NCBI RefSeq assembly: GCF_900104745.1
Contig: NZ_LT629732.1
Location: 124,001 to 188,000 of the forward strand
Direction: 5' to 3'
DNA: 64,000 nucleotides
Source: Actinopolymorpha singaporensis
Lineage (GTDB): Bacteria > Actinomycetota > Actinomycetes > Propionibacteriales > Actinopolymorphaceae
In this document: positions 1 to 8,042 of the stretch, piece by piece
Position numbering within the stretch: the stretch's first letter is position 1
Layout of the letters: each line of letters opens with the position of its first letter
Notes under the pieces: generated by a model
Databases searched by the model: none
Told to the model about the DNA's origin: nothing
The model's input: only the letters and a program-made list of their open reading frames with translations
Program-made: the position numbers and the translations under genes

Positions 1-328
1 AGGTGAGCCGCACCTGCGCAGGCTCTTCGTGGGTGACGACGTAGCACGGCGGTGCGGCCGACTGGTCCTGGTCGTGTCCGTACCCGACGTCGTCGCTCCA
101 GCCGTGAGGCCCGTCCACGATGTCGTACAGCCGACGGCCCATCACCACCGCACCGGTCTGCTCGAAGCTGCGCACCAGCACCGCCTCGTCGGTGGCTGAA
201 CGGGGCTCCTCGAGCACCCACGCGTGGATCGCCTCGCCACCGATGCCGAGGCCGTGCTCCAGGTCCACACCGCCCGCGGTCACGTATCCGTCCAGCGACA
301 TGGAGATGTCGGCGATCACCTTGCTCAT
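1..328 (-). CDS. RibD C-terminal/dihydrofolate-reductase-fold protein, 3' end outside the window
   Basis: The minus strand starts at ATG 328 with an SD-like GAGGAG about 6 nt upstream and reads MSKVIADISMSLDGYVT, then GRRLYDIVDGPHGW, and runs off the left edge after 109 codons. The opening strand-helix with SLDG and the later GRRLYD motif are typical of the dihydrofolate-reductase-like/RibD C-terminal family, which are NADPH-dependent reductases of mostly unknown substrate. The C-terminal half is missing, so no substrate can be suggested. It is divergent from the MFS gene that follows. Confidence 0.8.
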   Translation of the reverse strand, partial: MSKVIADISMSLDGYVTAGGVDLEHGLGIGGEAIHAWVLEEPRSATDEAVLVRSFEQTGAVVMGRRLYDIVDGPHGWSDDVGYGHDQDQSAAPPCYVVTHEEPAQVRLT

Positions 329-499
329 GTTCACTCCTCAGGGTCCGTTGCGGGCGTAGACCCGCCAGGTGTGCACAACTCATCGGTCGCGGTCAGGCTG
401 TGCCGCGCGATGCCGAGCGCCGACCGATCCCGGTCGTCGGAAGGAAACCGGGACGGCATCGCTGTAACGTCGCCGGGCCGCGTTCTCAGGGGGCTTCGG

Positions 500-1723
500 G
501 TGTCGGTGCAACAGCTCAGTGTGCGGGGACATCGAGACTTCCAGCGACTGTGGGCCGGCATGGCCGTCAGCCAGCTCGGCTCGGCAGTGGGCGGAGTGGC
601 TCTTCCGATCGTCGCCGTCACGGACATGCACGCGTCGACCTTCCAGATCTCCCTGCTCGCGGCGTTCACCGCGGTCACCACCGCCCTGCTCGCGTTTCCG
701 ATGGGCAACTTCGTGGAGTTCCGGCGCAAGCGCCCGGTGATGATCGCAGCCGACGTGGCCCGTTTCGTGAGCCTGGCGAGCGTCCCGCTGGCCGGCCTGT
801 TGCACGCTCTGACGTTCGCCCAGCTGTGTGTGGTCGCGGTGATCAACGCCACCAGCGGTATCGCCTTCGGCGGCGCGGCCCAGGCACACCTGAAGGCCCT
901 GGTGTCACCGGAGCGTCTCGTCGACGCCAACGGACGACTGGAGTCCACCAACTGGCTGCGCATGTCGGTCGGTCCCTCACTGGGGGGTGCGCTGGTCGGC
1001 CTGCTCACCGCGCTCGGCACTCTCCTGATCGACGCCGTGTCGTTCCTCGCCAGCGCGCTGGCCGTCCGCCTGATCCGTCAACCCGAGCCTGCGCCGCCCG
1101 TCCGCGACGGCGAGCGGTCCCGGCGCAGCGAACTCGCGGGAGGACTGCACTTCGTCTGGGGACACCAGGCCCTGCGCAACATGCTGATCAGCTGGGTCTG
1201 TTTCGCGGGCGCGACAGCCATGTCAGGGCCCGTCACCACGATCTTCTACCTGCGCGAACTGCACTTCACGGCTTTCCAGTACGGCCTGCTGATGGGGTTG
1301 CCGTCCCTGGGCGGTGTCGCCGGAGCCCGGCTCGCCCGGAGGATGGTCGCCCGTTTCGGCCCGGTGCGCGTCCTGTGGTGGGCCAGCCTGCTCCGAGGGC
1401 CGTGGAACTTCCTGATCCCGCTGGCCACACCCGGCCTGGCCGGTCTGGTCCAGTGCGGGATCGGCTTCGCGGGCCTGCTGTTCTTCGCCGCGATGGCGAA
1501 CTCCACCATGGCGAGCTACCGCCAGCTCACGACCCCGAACCACCTGATGTCACGCGTGTCCACGCTCTGGGTCTTCGCCACCACAGTTGCGCAGCCGCTG
1601 TTCATCCTCGTCGGCGGGCTGATGGCCGCCCAGCTCGGCTCGCGGGTGACCCTGGTCGTCTCCGCGATCCTGGTGTGCGGTACGGCGTTCCTGCTGCCAC
1701 GGCAGGAGATCACCGGCCCGTGA
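500..1723 (+). CDS. MFS transporter (drug-efflux type)
   Basis: A 407-aa integral membrane protein with about 12 hydrophobic segments. The N-terminal pattern (HRDFQRLWAGMAVSQLGSAV) is typical of the MFS_3/enterobactin-exporter-like group. The reading frame is open well upstream, but I start it at GTG 500: the family normally begins just before the xxFRxLW motif and the upstream translation looks non-coding. A purine-rich stretch (CAGGGGGC) lies just before this GTG. Substrate unknown; efflux is inferred from family only. Confidence 0.8.
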   Translation: MSVQQLSVRGHRDFQRLWAGMAVSQLGSAVGGVALPIVAVTDMHASTFQISLLAAFTAVTTALLAFPMGNFVEFRRKRPVMIAADVARFVSLASVPLAGLLHALTFAQLCVVAVINATSGIAFGGAAQAHLKALVSPERLVDANGRLESTNWLRMSVGPSLGGALVGLLTALGTLLIDAVSFLASALAVRLIRQPEPAPPVRDGERSRRSELAGGLHFVWGHQALRNMLISWVCFAGATAMSGPVTTIFYLRELHFTAFQYGLLMGLPSLGGVAGARLARRMVARFGPVRVLWWASLLRGPWNFLIPLATPGLAGLVQCGIGFAGLLFFAAMANSTMASYRQLTTPNHLMSRVSTLWVFATTVAQPLFILVGGLMAAQLGSRVTLVVSAILVCGTAFLLPRQEITGP

Positions 1724-1772
1724 ACGACGACGTAGCTTCCCGGCTCGTGCACGGTGCCTCTATGGTGAGCCG

Positions 1773-2207
1773 ATGACGTCGGTCAGGCAGGTCCAGGTCA
1801 CCTTCGACTGCGCGGAACCCGAGCGTGTCGCTCGCTTCTGGTGCGAGGTGCTGGGGTACGTCGTACCGCAGCCACCGGAGGGGTTTGCCAGCTGGGACGA
1901 CTTCGACCGCACGCTGCCGGCTGAGCATCAGGGTTCGGCGTTCGCGTGCGTCGATCCCTCGGGGGTGGGCCCTCGGCTGTTCTTCCAGCGCGTCCCCGAA
2001 GGCAAGGTCGTCAAGAACCGGCTGCATCTTGACGTACGGGCCGGCACCGGGCTCGTCGGTGCGGAGCGCCTGGCCGCGCTGGAGTCCGAATGCACCCGAC
2101 TGCTCGCGCTCGGCGCGGTGCGGGTGCGGCTCCTCCCCGCCGACGACCACAACGAGTCGTGCATCGTGATGCAGGACGTCGAGGGAAACGAGTTCTGTCT
2201 CGACTGA
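1773..2207 (+). CDS. VOC/glyoxalase-like domain protein
   Basis: A 144-aa single-domain protein. The start VQVTFDCAEPERVARFWCEVLGY and the end CIVMQDVEGNEFCLD frame a glyoxalase/bleomycin-resistance (VOC) fold, with the usual D..GNEF closing strand that carries a metal-binding Glu in family members. Members are metal-dependent enzymes or small-molecule binding proteins; the substrate cannot be read from the sequence. It starts 49 nt after the MFS gene on the same strand and may be cotranscribed. A strong hairpin follows at 2268-2301. Confidence 0.8.
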   Translation: MTSVRQVQVTFDCAEPERVARFWCEVLGYVVPQPPEGFASWDDFDRTLPAEHQGSAFACVDPSGVGPRLFFQRVPEGKVVKNRLHLDVRAGTGLVGAERLAALESECTRLLALGAVRVRLLPADDHNESCIVMQDVEGNEFCLD

Positions 2208-2267
2208 GGGCGCGGGGCAGTCGCCGGCAAGGGGGACCGATGAGGTCGTACCTTCCGACGAACGCGC

Positions 2268-2301
2268 GAAGGCCCTGCCGGGTGATCCCGACAGGGCCTT
2301 C
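2268..2301. terminator. Hairpin terminator between the glyoxalase-like gene and tRNA-Ala
   Basis: A perfect 10-bp stem (GAAGGCCCTG / CAGGGCCTTC) encloses a further CGGG-TGAT-CCCG hairpin. It lies between two convergent transcripts, so it can serve the plus-strand gene and the minus-strand tRNA. There is no U-tract, as is usual in actinobacteria. Confidence 0.75.
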
Positions 2302-2307
2302 GACCTG

Positions 2308-2384
2308 TGGTGGAGCTGAGGGGATTTGAACCCCTGACCCCCTCGATGCGAACGAGGTGCGCTACCGGACTGCGCTACAGCCCC
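2308..2384 (-). tRNA. tRNA-Ala(CGC)
   Basis: The minus strand folds into a full cloverleaf: acceptor GGGGCTG/CAGCTCC, anticodon stem CCTCG/CGAGG with loop TTCGCAT (anticodon CGC), T-arm AGGGG-TTCAAAT-CCCCT, and an encoded CCA. The third acceptor pair is G-U, the known alanine identity element. Positions 2308-2310 are the CCA end. Confidence 0.95.
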
Positions 2385-2509
2385 ATCCCGTGTCACGTCC
2401 CCGCGGTGTGCGGCGCGGGCGGCGAACGACCAAGACGATAGCACGCGCACTCACCCAGAACGCCACCGCGTCCGCTGCCCCGCCGGGGACGAACCGACCG
2501 GAATCCGGC

Positions 2510-3637
2510 TCAGTCGCCCACTGCTCGCCGGCCGGCGTCGCCGCTGTCCCGCTCACCCTGGCCGGTCCGCCGGTCCGCGTCGGAACGATCACCGGCGCCG
2601 GACTCGTCGAGCAGCATCTTCGGCGCGTCGTCCGGCCGGGTCAGCAGGCCGTCGGCAGGCGTTCCGGCGGCGGCCCAGATGCCCGACTGGGCGAGATCTA
2701 CCGTACGAACGGTCCGTGGCGCCTTGGCCTTGGTGACGTACGTCGGCAACGGCACCCGCACCGGGTCCCAGAGTTCGCCGGACGGCACCGCCGGTCCCAG
2801 CGACACCTGACTCGGCGCGACCGGGACGGGCGTCTCGACGGCCGGGCCAGGCGGCGCGGAGGGGACGGACGGTACGGACGGTGCATAGGCGGCCGCGGTC
2901 ATCGGGGGCGTCTCGACGGTGACGTCCCGGCCCCGATCCTGGTCGAAGGAAGGGCGGGCCTGCCGCTCGGCCTCCCGGTCGACCCGGCCTGCGGGTGTGC
3001 TCCACGTCGCGTCCCGTCCTGCGACCCGGCCTGGGTCGTATGTCCCGCCGGCGCCGGCCCGCGCGGCGCGAGCAGGCATCGCGTGCCGGGAGACGGTCCG
3101 CGGCGACGGCGCTTCGCGGCGGTCGTCGAACCCGCGACTGTCGGTCGTGCGCCGGGCAACGGGCTCTTCCGCCCACCGGCGCGCCCGCTCCCGTCGGGCA
3201 GCAGCGGCCGAGACCACCAGGAACCCGGCGGTCAGCCCGACCGACACCAGGACACTCCACCAGCCGACGACGCCGGCCATCGACAGGACGGCCGCCAGCG
3301 TGGTCAGGACGGTGAGCAGGAAGAGCGTGCGTCTGCGGCGGGCTGCCGCGGAAACACCCGGAGCGCTTCCCCGCCGGTGCGCATGCGCGTAAGCCGGTGA
3401 GAACTCCGGAGAGGTCGAGGAGGTGCGCTGCGGTGGCACCGCAACCTGCCCACCAGACTCGGCCGGACGGGCACTTTGACGGCGAGCCAGCACGCGCGAA
3501 GTCGACGGGACGTCCTCGGAAGGGACGTCGTCGACCGGCCGCGCGGCGGTCGCCTCGTCGTGCCGACGTAACCAGAGGGGGACGAGGTAGACGGCCCACG
3601 CAGCCACGATCGCTGCATAGATCAGGCCAGTACCCAC
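2510..3637 (-). CDS. sepX: SepX/GlpR-family divisome membrane protein
   Basis: A 375-aa protein. It begins with a membrane segment GTGLIYAAIVAAWAVYLVPL followed by WLRRHDE, the signature of the actinobacterial SepX family (formerly annotated GlpR), which acts with Z-ring components at the septum. A second hydrophobic pair lies around residues 110-145 (LFLLTVLTTLAAVLSMAGVVGW), followed by a long low-complexity cytoplasmic tail. GTG 3637 is chosen because the family starts right at GxGLIY; a TTG six codons upstream is possible. The neighbourhood (galU, moeA, moaC, RimJ) is the one this gene has in other actinobacteria. No clear SD, so it may be leaderless. Confidence 0.8.
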   Translation of the reverse strand: MGTGLIYAAIVAAWAVYLVPLWLRRHDEATAARPVDDVPSEDVPSTSRVLARRQSARPAESGGQVAVPPQRTSSTSPEFSPAYAHAHRRGSAPGVSAAARRRRTLFLLTVLTTLAAVLSMAGVVGWWSVLVSVGLTAGFLVVSAAAARRERARRWAEEPVARRTTDSRGFDDRREAPSPRTVSRHAMPARAARAGAGGTYDPGRVAGRDATWSTPAGRVDREAERQARPSFDQDRGRDVTVETPPMTAAAYAPSVPSVPSAPPGPAVETPVPVAPSQVSLGPAVPSGELWDPVRVPLPTYVTKAKAPRTVRTVDLAQSGIWAAAGTPADGLLTRPDDAPKMLLDESGAGDRSDADRRTGQGERDSGDAGRRAVGD

Positions 3638-3653
3638 GCGTACGAACGTACGC
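3638..3653. promoter_or_regulatory. Short inverted repeat touching the sepX start
   Basis: GCGTAC-GAAC-GTACGC is a perfect 6-bp inverted repeat with a 4-nt centre, ending one base before the chosen GTG. Its position would let a bound protein or an RNA hairpin affect initiation. Function is inferred only from place and symmetry. Confidence 0.3.
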
Positions 3654-3690
3654 AAAGAATCATGGAATCAGGCGCAAGTAACACGGTGTG

Positions 3691-3746
3691 TCGCCGGACT
3701 CGCCCGAGACTTGTCCCGGAGTCGTGCCGGACACGTCCCGGACTCG
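3691..3746. repeat. Three 12-nt repeats of the gtcccggactcg type
   Basis: Near-identical units start at 3691, 3713 and 3735, exactly 22 nt (about two helical turns) apart, in the spacer between the acetyltransferase and sepX. They could be an array of regulator sites or chance GC-rich repetition. No gene lies in this 149-nt spacer. Confidence 0.4.
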
Positions 3747-3786
3747 GCTCGGGTTGGTCCGACGTCGCGGCGTACCCCCTCCGGAC

Positions 3787-4488
3787 TCAGCCGGGCGGCG
3801 CGTTGCTGCCGTGTTGCTCGGAACTCCCCCGCTGCTCCGGCGGGGTGCTTCGCTGCGCACGGCGCCAGCGGTTCAGCAGACCCTCGGGCACCTCCTCGGC
3901 GTTCAGCGCGAACGCCAGATGGTCGCGCCAGTCGCCGTCGATGTGGAGGTAACGCGGACGCAAGCCCTCCTTGCGGAAGCCGAGCTTCTCCACCACCCGA
4001 AGGCTGGCGGCGTTCTCCGGGCGGATGTTGATCTCGATCCGGTGCAGACCGAGAACGAAGAAGCAGTGGTCGGCGGCCAGCGCCACCGCGGTCGGCATGA
4101 TGCCGCGCCCGGCGTAGGACTGGTCGATCCAGTAGCCGATCTGCGCCCAGCGGGCCGAGCCGAGTGTGATGCCGCTGACGGTCAACTGGCCGACGAGGCG
4201 TTCGACCTGCGTCCCCCGTCCGGGCGAGCCCGCCGGCACCGGCGGCTCGGTGTAGGTCACCACGAACGGCAGGCAGATGCCGGCGCGCGCCTGTGCCCGC
4301 AACATCCGCACCATCGACCGGAACGTGCGCGGACGCGGCTCGACGCCCGCCGGTGGCGTCGCCTCCCACGGCTGCAGCCAGCTGAGGTTGCGCGCGCGGA
4401 CGTCCCGCCAGGCCCGTGCGTCGCGGGTCCGCAGCGGGCGCAGCCCGACAGGTCCCTCGGAAAGCCGTACCGGCCAGGTCCTGGTCAG
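3787..4488 (-). CDS. RimJ/RimL-type GNAT N-acetyltransferase (apparent CTG start)
   Basis: A GNAT fold with the RimJ pattern: VRLSEGPVGLRPLRTRDA at the start, then IGYWIDQSYAGRGIMPTAV (acetyl-CoA pyrophosphate loop) and NAASLRVVEKLGFRKEG. Family members acetylate N-termini of ribosomal or other proteins. The conserved N-terminus lies upstream of the first ATG in frame (4314), and no ATG, GTG or TTG exists upstream to cover it. A CTG at 4488 has an ideal GGAGG six nt before it and overlaps the stop of mogA, giving 233 aa, the normal family length. An alternative is a short product from ATG 4314 (175 aa) lacking the first strand and helix, which is less likely. Confidence 0.85.
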   Translation of the reverse strand: MTRTWPVRLSEGPVGLRPLRTRDARAWRDVRARNLSWLQPWEATPPAGVEPRPRTFRSMVRMLRAQARAGICLPFVVTYTEPPVPAGSPGRGTQVERLVGQLTVSGITLGSARWAQIGYWIDQSYAGRGIMPTAVALAADHCFFVLGLHRIEINIRPENAASLRVVEKLGFRKEGLRPRYLHIDGDWRDHLAFALNAEEVPEGLLNRWRRAQRSTPPEQRGSSEQHGSNAPPG

Positions 4489-5000
4489 CGTGCACCTCCC
4501 GCGTGATCGCCCCGTACGTGATCTTTGGGTACGTGGTCGCCGCCGGCCACCTGGTCGACGGCATGGACGAGCACCGGTGCGAGCACCGCCAGGCCGTCCC
4601 GCGCCCCTCCGGTCGAGCCCGGCAGGTTGACCACGAGGGTTCTGCCCGCGAGCCCGGCAAGACCGCGGGACAGGCTCGCCGCGGGTACGCCGTGCCCGAG
4701 ACCATATGCCCGGATCGCCTCCGCCAAACCCGGAACCTCCCGGTCGAGCAGCGGCCGGGTGGCCTCCGGGGTCCGGTCGGTGGGGCTCAGGCCGGTGCCG
4801 CCGGTGGTGAGCACCACGTCGTACGCCGCGGCGACGGCCTCCCGCAGTGCCTGCCCGACGGGCTCGCCGTCGGGCACCACCCGTGGTCCGTCCACCTCGA
4901 ATCCGAGGCCCGCCAGCCCCTCGACCAGCACCGGACCGGCCCGGTCGGCGTAGACGCCCGCGGCCGCACGGTTGGACACCGTGACCACCAGCGCTCTCAC
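4485..5000 (-). CDS. mog: MogA/MoaB-family molybdopterin adenylyltransferase
   Basis: A 171-aa protein starting at GTG, overlapping the moaC stop as GTGA. It carries the MoCF-domain motifs TTGGTGLSPTDRTPEAT and NLPGSTGGARDG. This family activates molybdopterin by adenylylation before molybdenum insertion. It is translationally coupled to moaC upstream and to the acetyltransferase downstream, whose putative CTG overlaps its TGA. Whether it is MogA or the paralogous MoaB cannot be told from sequence alone. Confidence 0.9.
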   Translation of the reverse strand: MRALVVTVSNRAAAGVYADRAGPVLVEGLAGLGFEVDGPRVVPDGEPVGQALREAVAAAYDVVLTTGGTGLSPTDRTPEATRPLLDREVPGLAEAIRAYGLGHGVPAASLSRGLAGLAGRTLVVNLPGSTGGARDGLAVLAPVLVHAVDQVAGGDHVPKDHVRGDHAGGAR

Positions 5001-5500
5001 GAGGGCCGCCGCCAGTCGCCGGACACTCCGCCGGCCTTCTCCTCGACCCGGACGTCGGTGATCACCGCACCCGGGTCGACGGCCTTCACCATGTCGACCA
5101 CGGACAGGGCCGCCACCGAGACGGCGGTGAGCGCCTCCATCTCGACACCGGTCCGGTCCGCGGTGCGTACGGTCGCCGCGATCTCCACCGCGTCGTCGGC
5201 CACTGTCAGGTCGACCTTGACACCGGTCAGTGCGATGGGGTGGCACAGGGGTACGAGGTCGGGTGTCCGCTTCGCGCCCATGATCCCGGCGACCCGGGAG
5301 ACGCCGAGCGCGTCGCCCTTGGGCACGCCGTCACCGCGCAGCAGCGCGACGACTTCCGCGCTGACGAGCACCCGCCCGGTAGCGCGCGCCGTCCGGGCGG
5401 ACACCTGCTTGCCGGACACGTCGACCATCCGGGCCTCCCCGGACTCGTCCACGTGGGTGAGACCACGGGGCCGTGCCGGTCGCCGAGCTGGTTCGGACAT
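4997..5500 (-). CDS. moaC: Cyclic pyranopterin monophosphate synthase MoaC
   Basis: A 167-aa protein. It contains MVDVSGKQVSARTA, GIMGAKRTPDLVPLCHP, GVEMEALTAVSVA and DMVKAVD, the conserved blocks of MoaC that line the active site converting the MoaA product to cyclic pyranopterin monophosphate. ATG 5500 is preceded by an AAGGCGG-type SD. It lies 19 nt after moeA and overlaps mog by 4 nt, forming a tight cofactor operon. MoaA, MoaD and MoaE are not in the window. Confidence 0.95.
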   Translation of the reverse strand: MSEPARRPARPRGLTHVDESGEARMVDVSGKQVSARTARATGRVLVSAEVVALLRGDGVPKGDALGVSRVAGIMGAKRTPDLVPLCHPIALTGVKVDLTVADDAVEIAATVRTADRTGVEMEALTAVSVAALSVVDMVKAVDPGAVITDVRVEEKAGGVSGDWRRPS

Positions 5501-5519
5501 CCCGCCGCCTTCCTCTCGC

Positions 5520-6764
5520 TCAGCCGGACGACTGCCCGCCCGCGTCCTCGGCATCGAGCAACATGACATCCAGGGTCGCGCCCTCCGCGACCTGGGTGAC
5601 GTCCTCGGGCACGATCGCGAGCGCGTTCGCCCCCGCCAGGCCGGCCACGAGGTGCGAGCCGGGCCCGCCGACCGGGGCCACGTGGGCGCGGCCGTCCTCG
5701 CCGACGGAGTAGTGCACCCGGGTGTACTGCCGCTTCCCCTCCGGCGAGGTCCACCCACCGGTCGCGGTGGCGGTGACCGTCGGCGCGACGTGCGGGGCGA
5801 GTCCCAGCATCTTGCGCAGCACCGGCCGCACGAACACCTGGAACGAGACGTACGCGCTGACCGGGTTGCCGGGCAGGGTGAAGATCGGCGTGGCGTCCTC
5901 ACCGACCACCCCGAACCCCTGCGGCTTCCCCGGCTGCATCGCGACCGTGCTGAACTCCACCGTGCCGAGCCGGCTCAGCACGGCCTTGACCACGTCGTAC
6001 GCACCGACGCTGACCCCGCCGCTGGTGACCACGAGGTCGGCCCGGATCAGCTGGTCCTCCAGCACCCGCACGAACTCCCGCTCGTCGTCGGGCACGCCGA
6101 CAACGCGGTAGGCGATCGCGCCGGCCTCACGGGCAGCGGCAGCCAGGGTGAAGCTGTTGGAGTCGTAGATGGCGCCCACGCCGAGCGGCTGACCGGGTTC
6201 GCGCAGCTCCGAGCCGGTGGAGAGGACGACCACGCGAGGCCGCGGGCGTACCCACACGACGTCGCGGCCGACCGAGGCGAGCAACCCGATCTGGCGGGCG
6301 TCGAGCCGGGTACCGGCGCGCACCAGGAGCTGACCGGTGCGGACGTCCTCTCCGCGCCGCCGGATGTAGTCCCGCTCGCCGGGGGCGCGGGTGATCGAGA
6401 CCTTGGCCACGCCGCCGTCGGTCCACTCCACGGGGACGACCGCGTCGGCGCCGTGCGGGATCGGCGCGCCGGTCATGATCCGCAGCGCCATCCCGGGCGC
6501 CAGCGCCAGTGCCTCCACCCCGCCGGCCGGCAGGTCACCGCTGACGGGCAGCACCACCGGGGAGCCCTCGCTCGCGGTCTCGACGTCCTGGCGGCGGACG
6601 GCGTACCCGTCCATCGAGGAGTTGTCGAACGACGGAAGGTCGAGCCCGGCCTCGACGTCCTCGCACAACGCGCACCCGTGCGCATCAAGGAGGTGCTGCT
6701 GGAACGGCGGCAGCTGCTGGACGGCGGCCAGCGCCTGGGCGAGGTGCTCGTCGACGGTTCTCAC
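5520..6764 (-). CDS. moeA: Molybdopterin molybdotransferase MoeA
   Basis: A 414-aa, full-length MoeA. Visible blocks in order: FDNSSMDGYAVR, MTGAPIPHGADAVV, the MoCF domain with STGSEL, TSGGVSVGAYDVV, and LPGNPVSAYVSF, followed by the C-terminal beta domain. It catalyses molybdenum insertion into adenylylated molybdopterin. GTG 6764 has GGAGG eight nt upstream. It is first of the moeA-moaC-mog unit. A molybdate transporter lies about 16 kb away (22.4-24.5 kb). Confidence 0.95.
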   Translation of the reverse strand: MRTVDEHLAQALAAVQQLPPFQQHLLDAHGCALCEDVEAGLDLPSFDNSSMDGYAVRRQDVETASEGSPVVLPVSGDLPAGGVEALALAPGMALRIMTGAPIPHGADAVVPVEWTDGGVAKVSITRAPGERDYIRRRGEDVRTGQLLVRAGTRLDARQIGLLASVGRDVVWVRPRPRVVVLSTGSELREPGQPLGVGAIYDSNSFTLAAAAREAGAIAYRVVGVPDDEREFVRVLEDQLIRADLVVTSGGVSVGAYDVVKAVLSRLGTVEFSTVAMQPGKPQGFGVVGEDATPIFTLPGNPVSAYVSFQVFVRPVLRKMLGLAPHVAPTVTATATGGWTSPEGKRQYTRVHYSVGEDGRAHVAPVGGPGSHLVAGLAGANALAIVPEDVTQVAEGATLDVMLLDAEDAGGQSSG

Positions 6765-6860
6765 CGCGGATCCTCCGATCTCACCGCACGTACCGCGCGT
6801 CCTGTCCCGGCCGGGGCCTTCTCCACGACCCTGGCGTCCTGCTACCTGCCGTGCCTATTC

Positions 6861-6907
6861 GCCCTGCCTGGTTGCCCTGCCTGGTTGCCCTGCCTACTTG
6901 CCCTGCC
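6861..6907. repeat. 13-nt tandem repeat at the end of galU
   Basis: The unit GCCCTGCCTGGTT occurs at 6861, 6874 and, slightly changed, 6887, with a partial fourth copy at 6900. It spans the galU stop codon and its downstream spacer. It may have arisen by slippage; no hairpin terminator is obvious here. Confidence 0.6.
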
Positions 6908-7838
6908 GCCGGCCGCTCCGGCCGTTCTGCCCGTCCTTCTCCGCCACGAACTCCCGCAGCCAGGACAGGAACTCCGGTCCGAGGTCGTCCCGCTCGGCCG
7001 CCAGCCGCACCGTCGCGCGGAGGTAGTCGGCGCGGTCGCCGGTGTCGTAGCGGCGGCCGCGGAAGAGGACGCCGTGCACCGGGCCGCCTTCCTCCGCCTT
7101 CCGCCCGGCCAGCGTGCGCAGGGCGTCGGTGAGCTGGATCTCCCCGCCGCGCCCGGGCTCGGTCTCGCGGAGTACGTCGAACACCTCCGGCGCCAGCACG
7201 TAGCGGCCGATGACGGCGAGGTTGCTCGGCGCCTCCGACGGGTCCGGCTTCTCCACCAGGTCGGTGATCCGGACGACATCCTCGCGGTCGGTCGCCTCGA
7301 CGGCGGCGCAGCCGTAGAGGTGGGCCTGGGACGGGTCGACCTCGATCAGCGCCACGACGCTGCCGCCCTTCTCGCGCTGGACGTCGATCATCGCGGGCAG
7401 CAGCGGGTCACGCTCGTCGATGAGGTCATCGCCCAGCAGGACTGCGAACGGCGAGTAGCCCACGTGCGGCGCGGCGCACAGGACCGCGTGTCCCAGCCCC
7501 TTCGGCGCACCCTGCCGGACGTAGTGCACGTCGGCCAGCCGGCTGGACAGCTGCACCTCGGCCAGGCGTTCCTCGTCGCCCTTCTCCCGCAGCGCCTCCT
7601 CCAGCTCCCACGCCCGGTCGAAGTGGTCCTCCAGGGCGCGCTTGCCGCGGCCGGTGATCATCAGGACGTCCTCGAGTCCTGCGGCGACGGCCTCCTCCAC
7701 GACGTACTGGATCGCGGGCTTGTCGACTACCGGGAGCATCTCCTTCGGCGTCGCCTTCGTCGCGGGCAGGAAGCGGGTGCCGAGCCCAGCGGCGGGGATG
7801 ACGGCCTTACGGACTGCGGCGGAAGCGGAGTGACCCAT
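6894..7838 (-). CDS. galU: UTP-glucose-1-phosphate uridylyltransferase
   Basis: A 314-aa nucleotidyltransferase with the GalU signature AAGLGTRFLPATKATPKEML, the GLGHAVLCA block, GDDLIDE and the VEKPDPSEAPSNLA loop. It makes UDP-glucose for cell-wall and storage polysaccharides. ATG 7838 is chosen because MGHSASAAVRKAVIPAAGLG matches the family start; upstream in-frame sequence looks non-coding. No clear SD precedes it, so it may be leaderless. It is divergent from the folate enzyme at 8043. Confidence 0.95.
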   Translation of the reverse strand: MGHSASAAVRKAVIPAAGLGTRFLPATKATPKEMLPVVDKPAIQYVVEEAVAAGLEDVLMITGRGKRALEDHFDRAWELEEALREKGDEERLAEVQLSSRLADVHYVRQGAPKGLGHAVLCAAPHVGYSPFAVLLGDDLIDERDPLLPAMIDVQREKGGSVVALIEVDPSQAHLYGCAAVEATDREDVVRITDLVEKPDPSEAPSNLAVIGRYVLAPEVFDVLRETEPGRGGEIQLTDALRTLAGRKAEEGGPVHGVLFRGRRYDTGDRADYLRATVRLAAERDDLGPEFLSWLREFVAEKDGQNGRSGRRQGK

Positions 7839-8042
7839 GCGCCGAACCCTAGTGGGTGTAGGGGTATTCGCTCCGGAGCACCGCCGAGCCTGGCCGTTGA
7901 TCACTGCGCGTACAGCTTCGCCTACCGCGGTCGGTCACGATCTGTAGACACTGCCGGAAAATTTGCGCACGGTCGGTTTATCCGGTTGGTCATTTCCCGG
8001 AAGTGATGCGGTCACCCGAAGGTTGAGAGAAGATAACGAACC

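Noticed and set aside
3638-3653. LexA/SOS box upstream of sepX
   Set aside because: The inverted repeat is GCGTAC-GAAC-GTACGC, which lacks the GAAC...GTTC arms of the actinobacterial SOS box.
5500-5520. Molybdenum-cofactor riboswitch upstream of moaC
   Set aside because: The gap to moeA is only 19 nt, and no structured leader precedes moeA either.
4416-8006. 1196-codon open frame on the plus strand across mog, moaC, moeA and galU
   Set aside because: It is antisense to four well-recognised genes; its translation is Arg/His/Gly-rich low-complexity sequence expected from GC-rich antisense frames.
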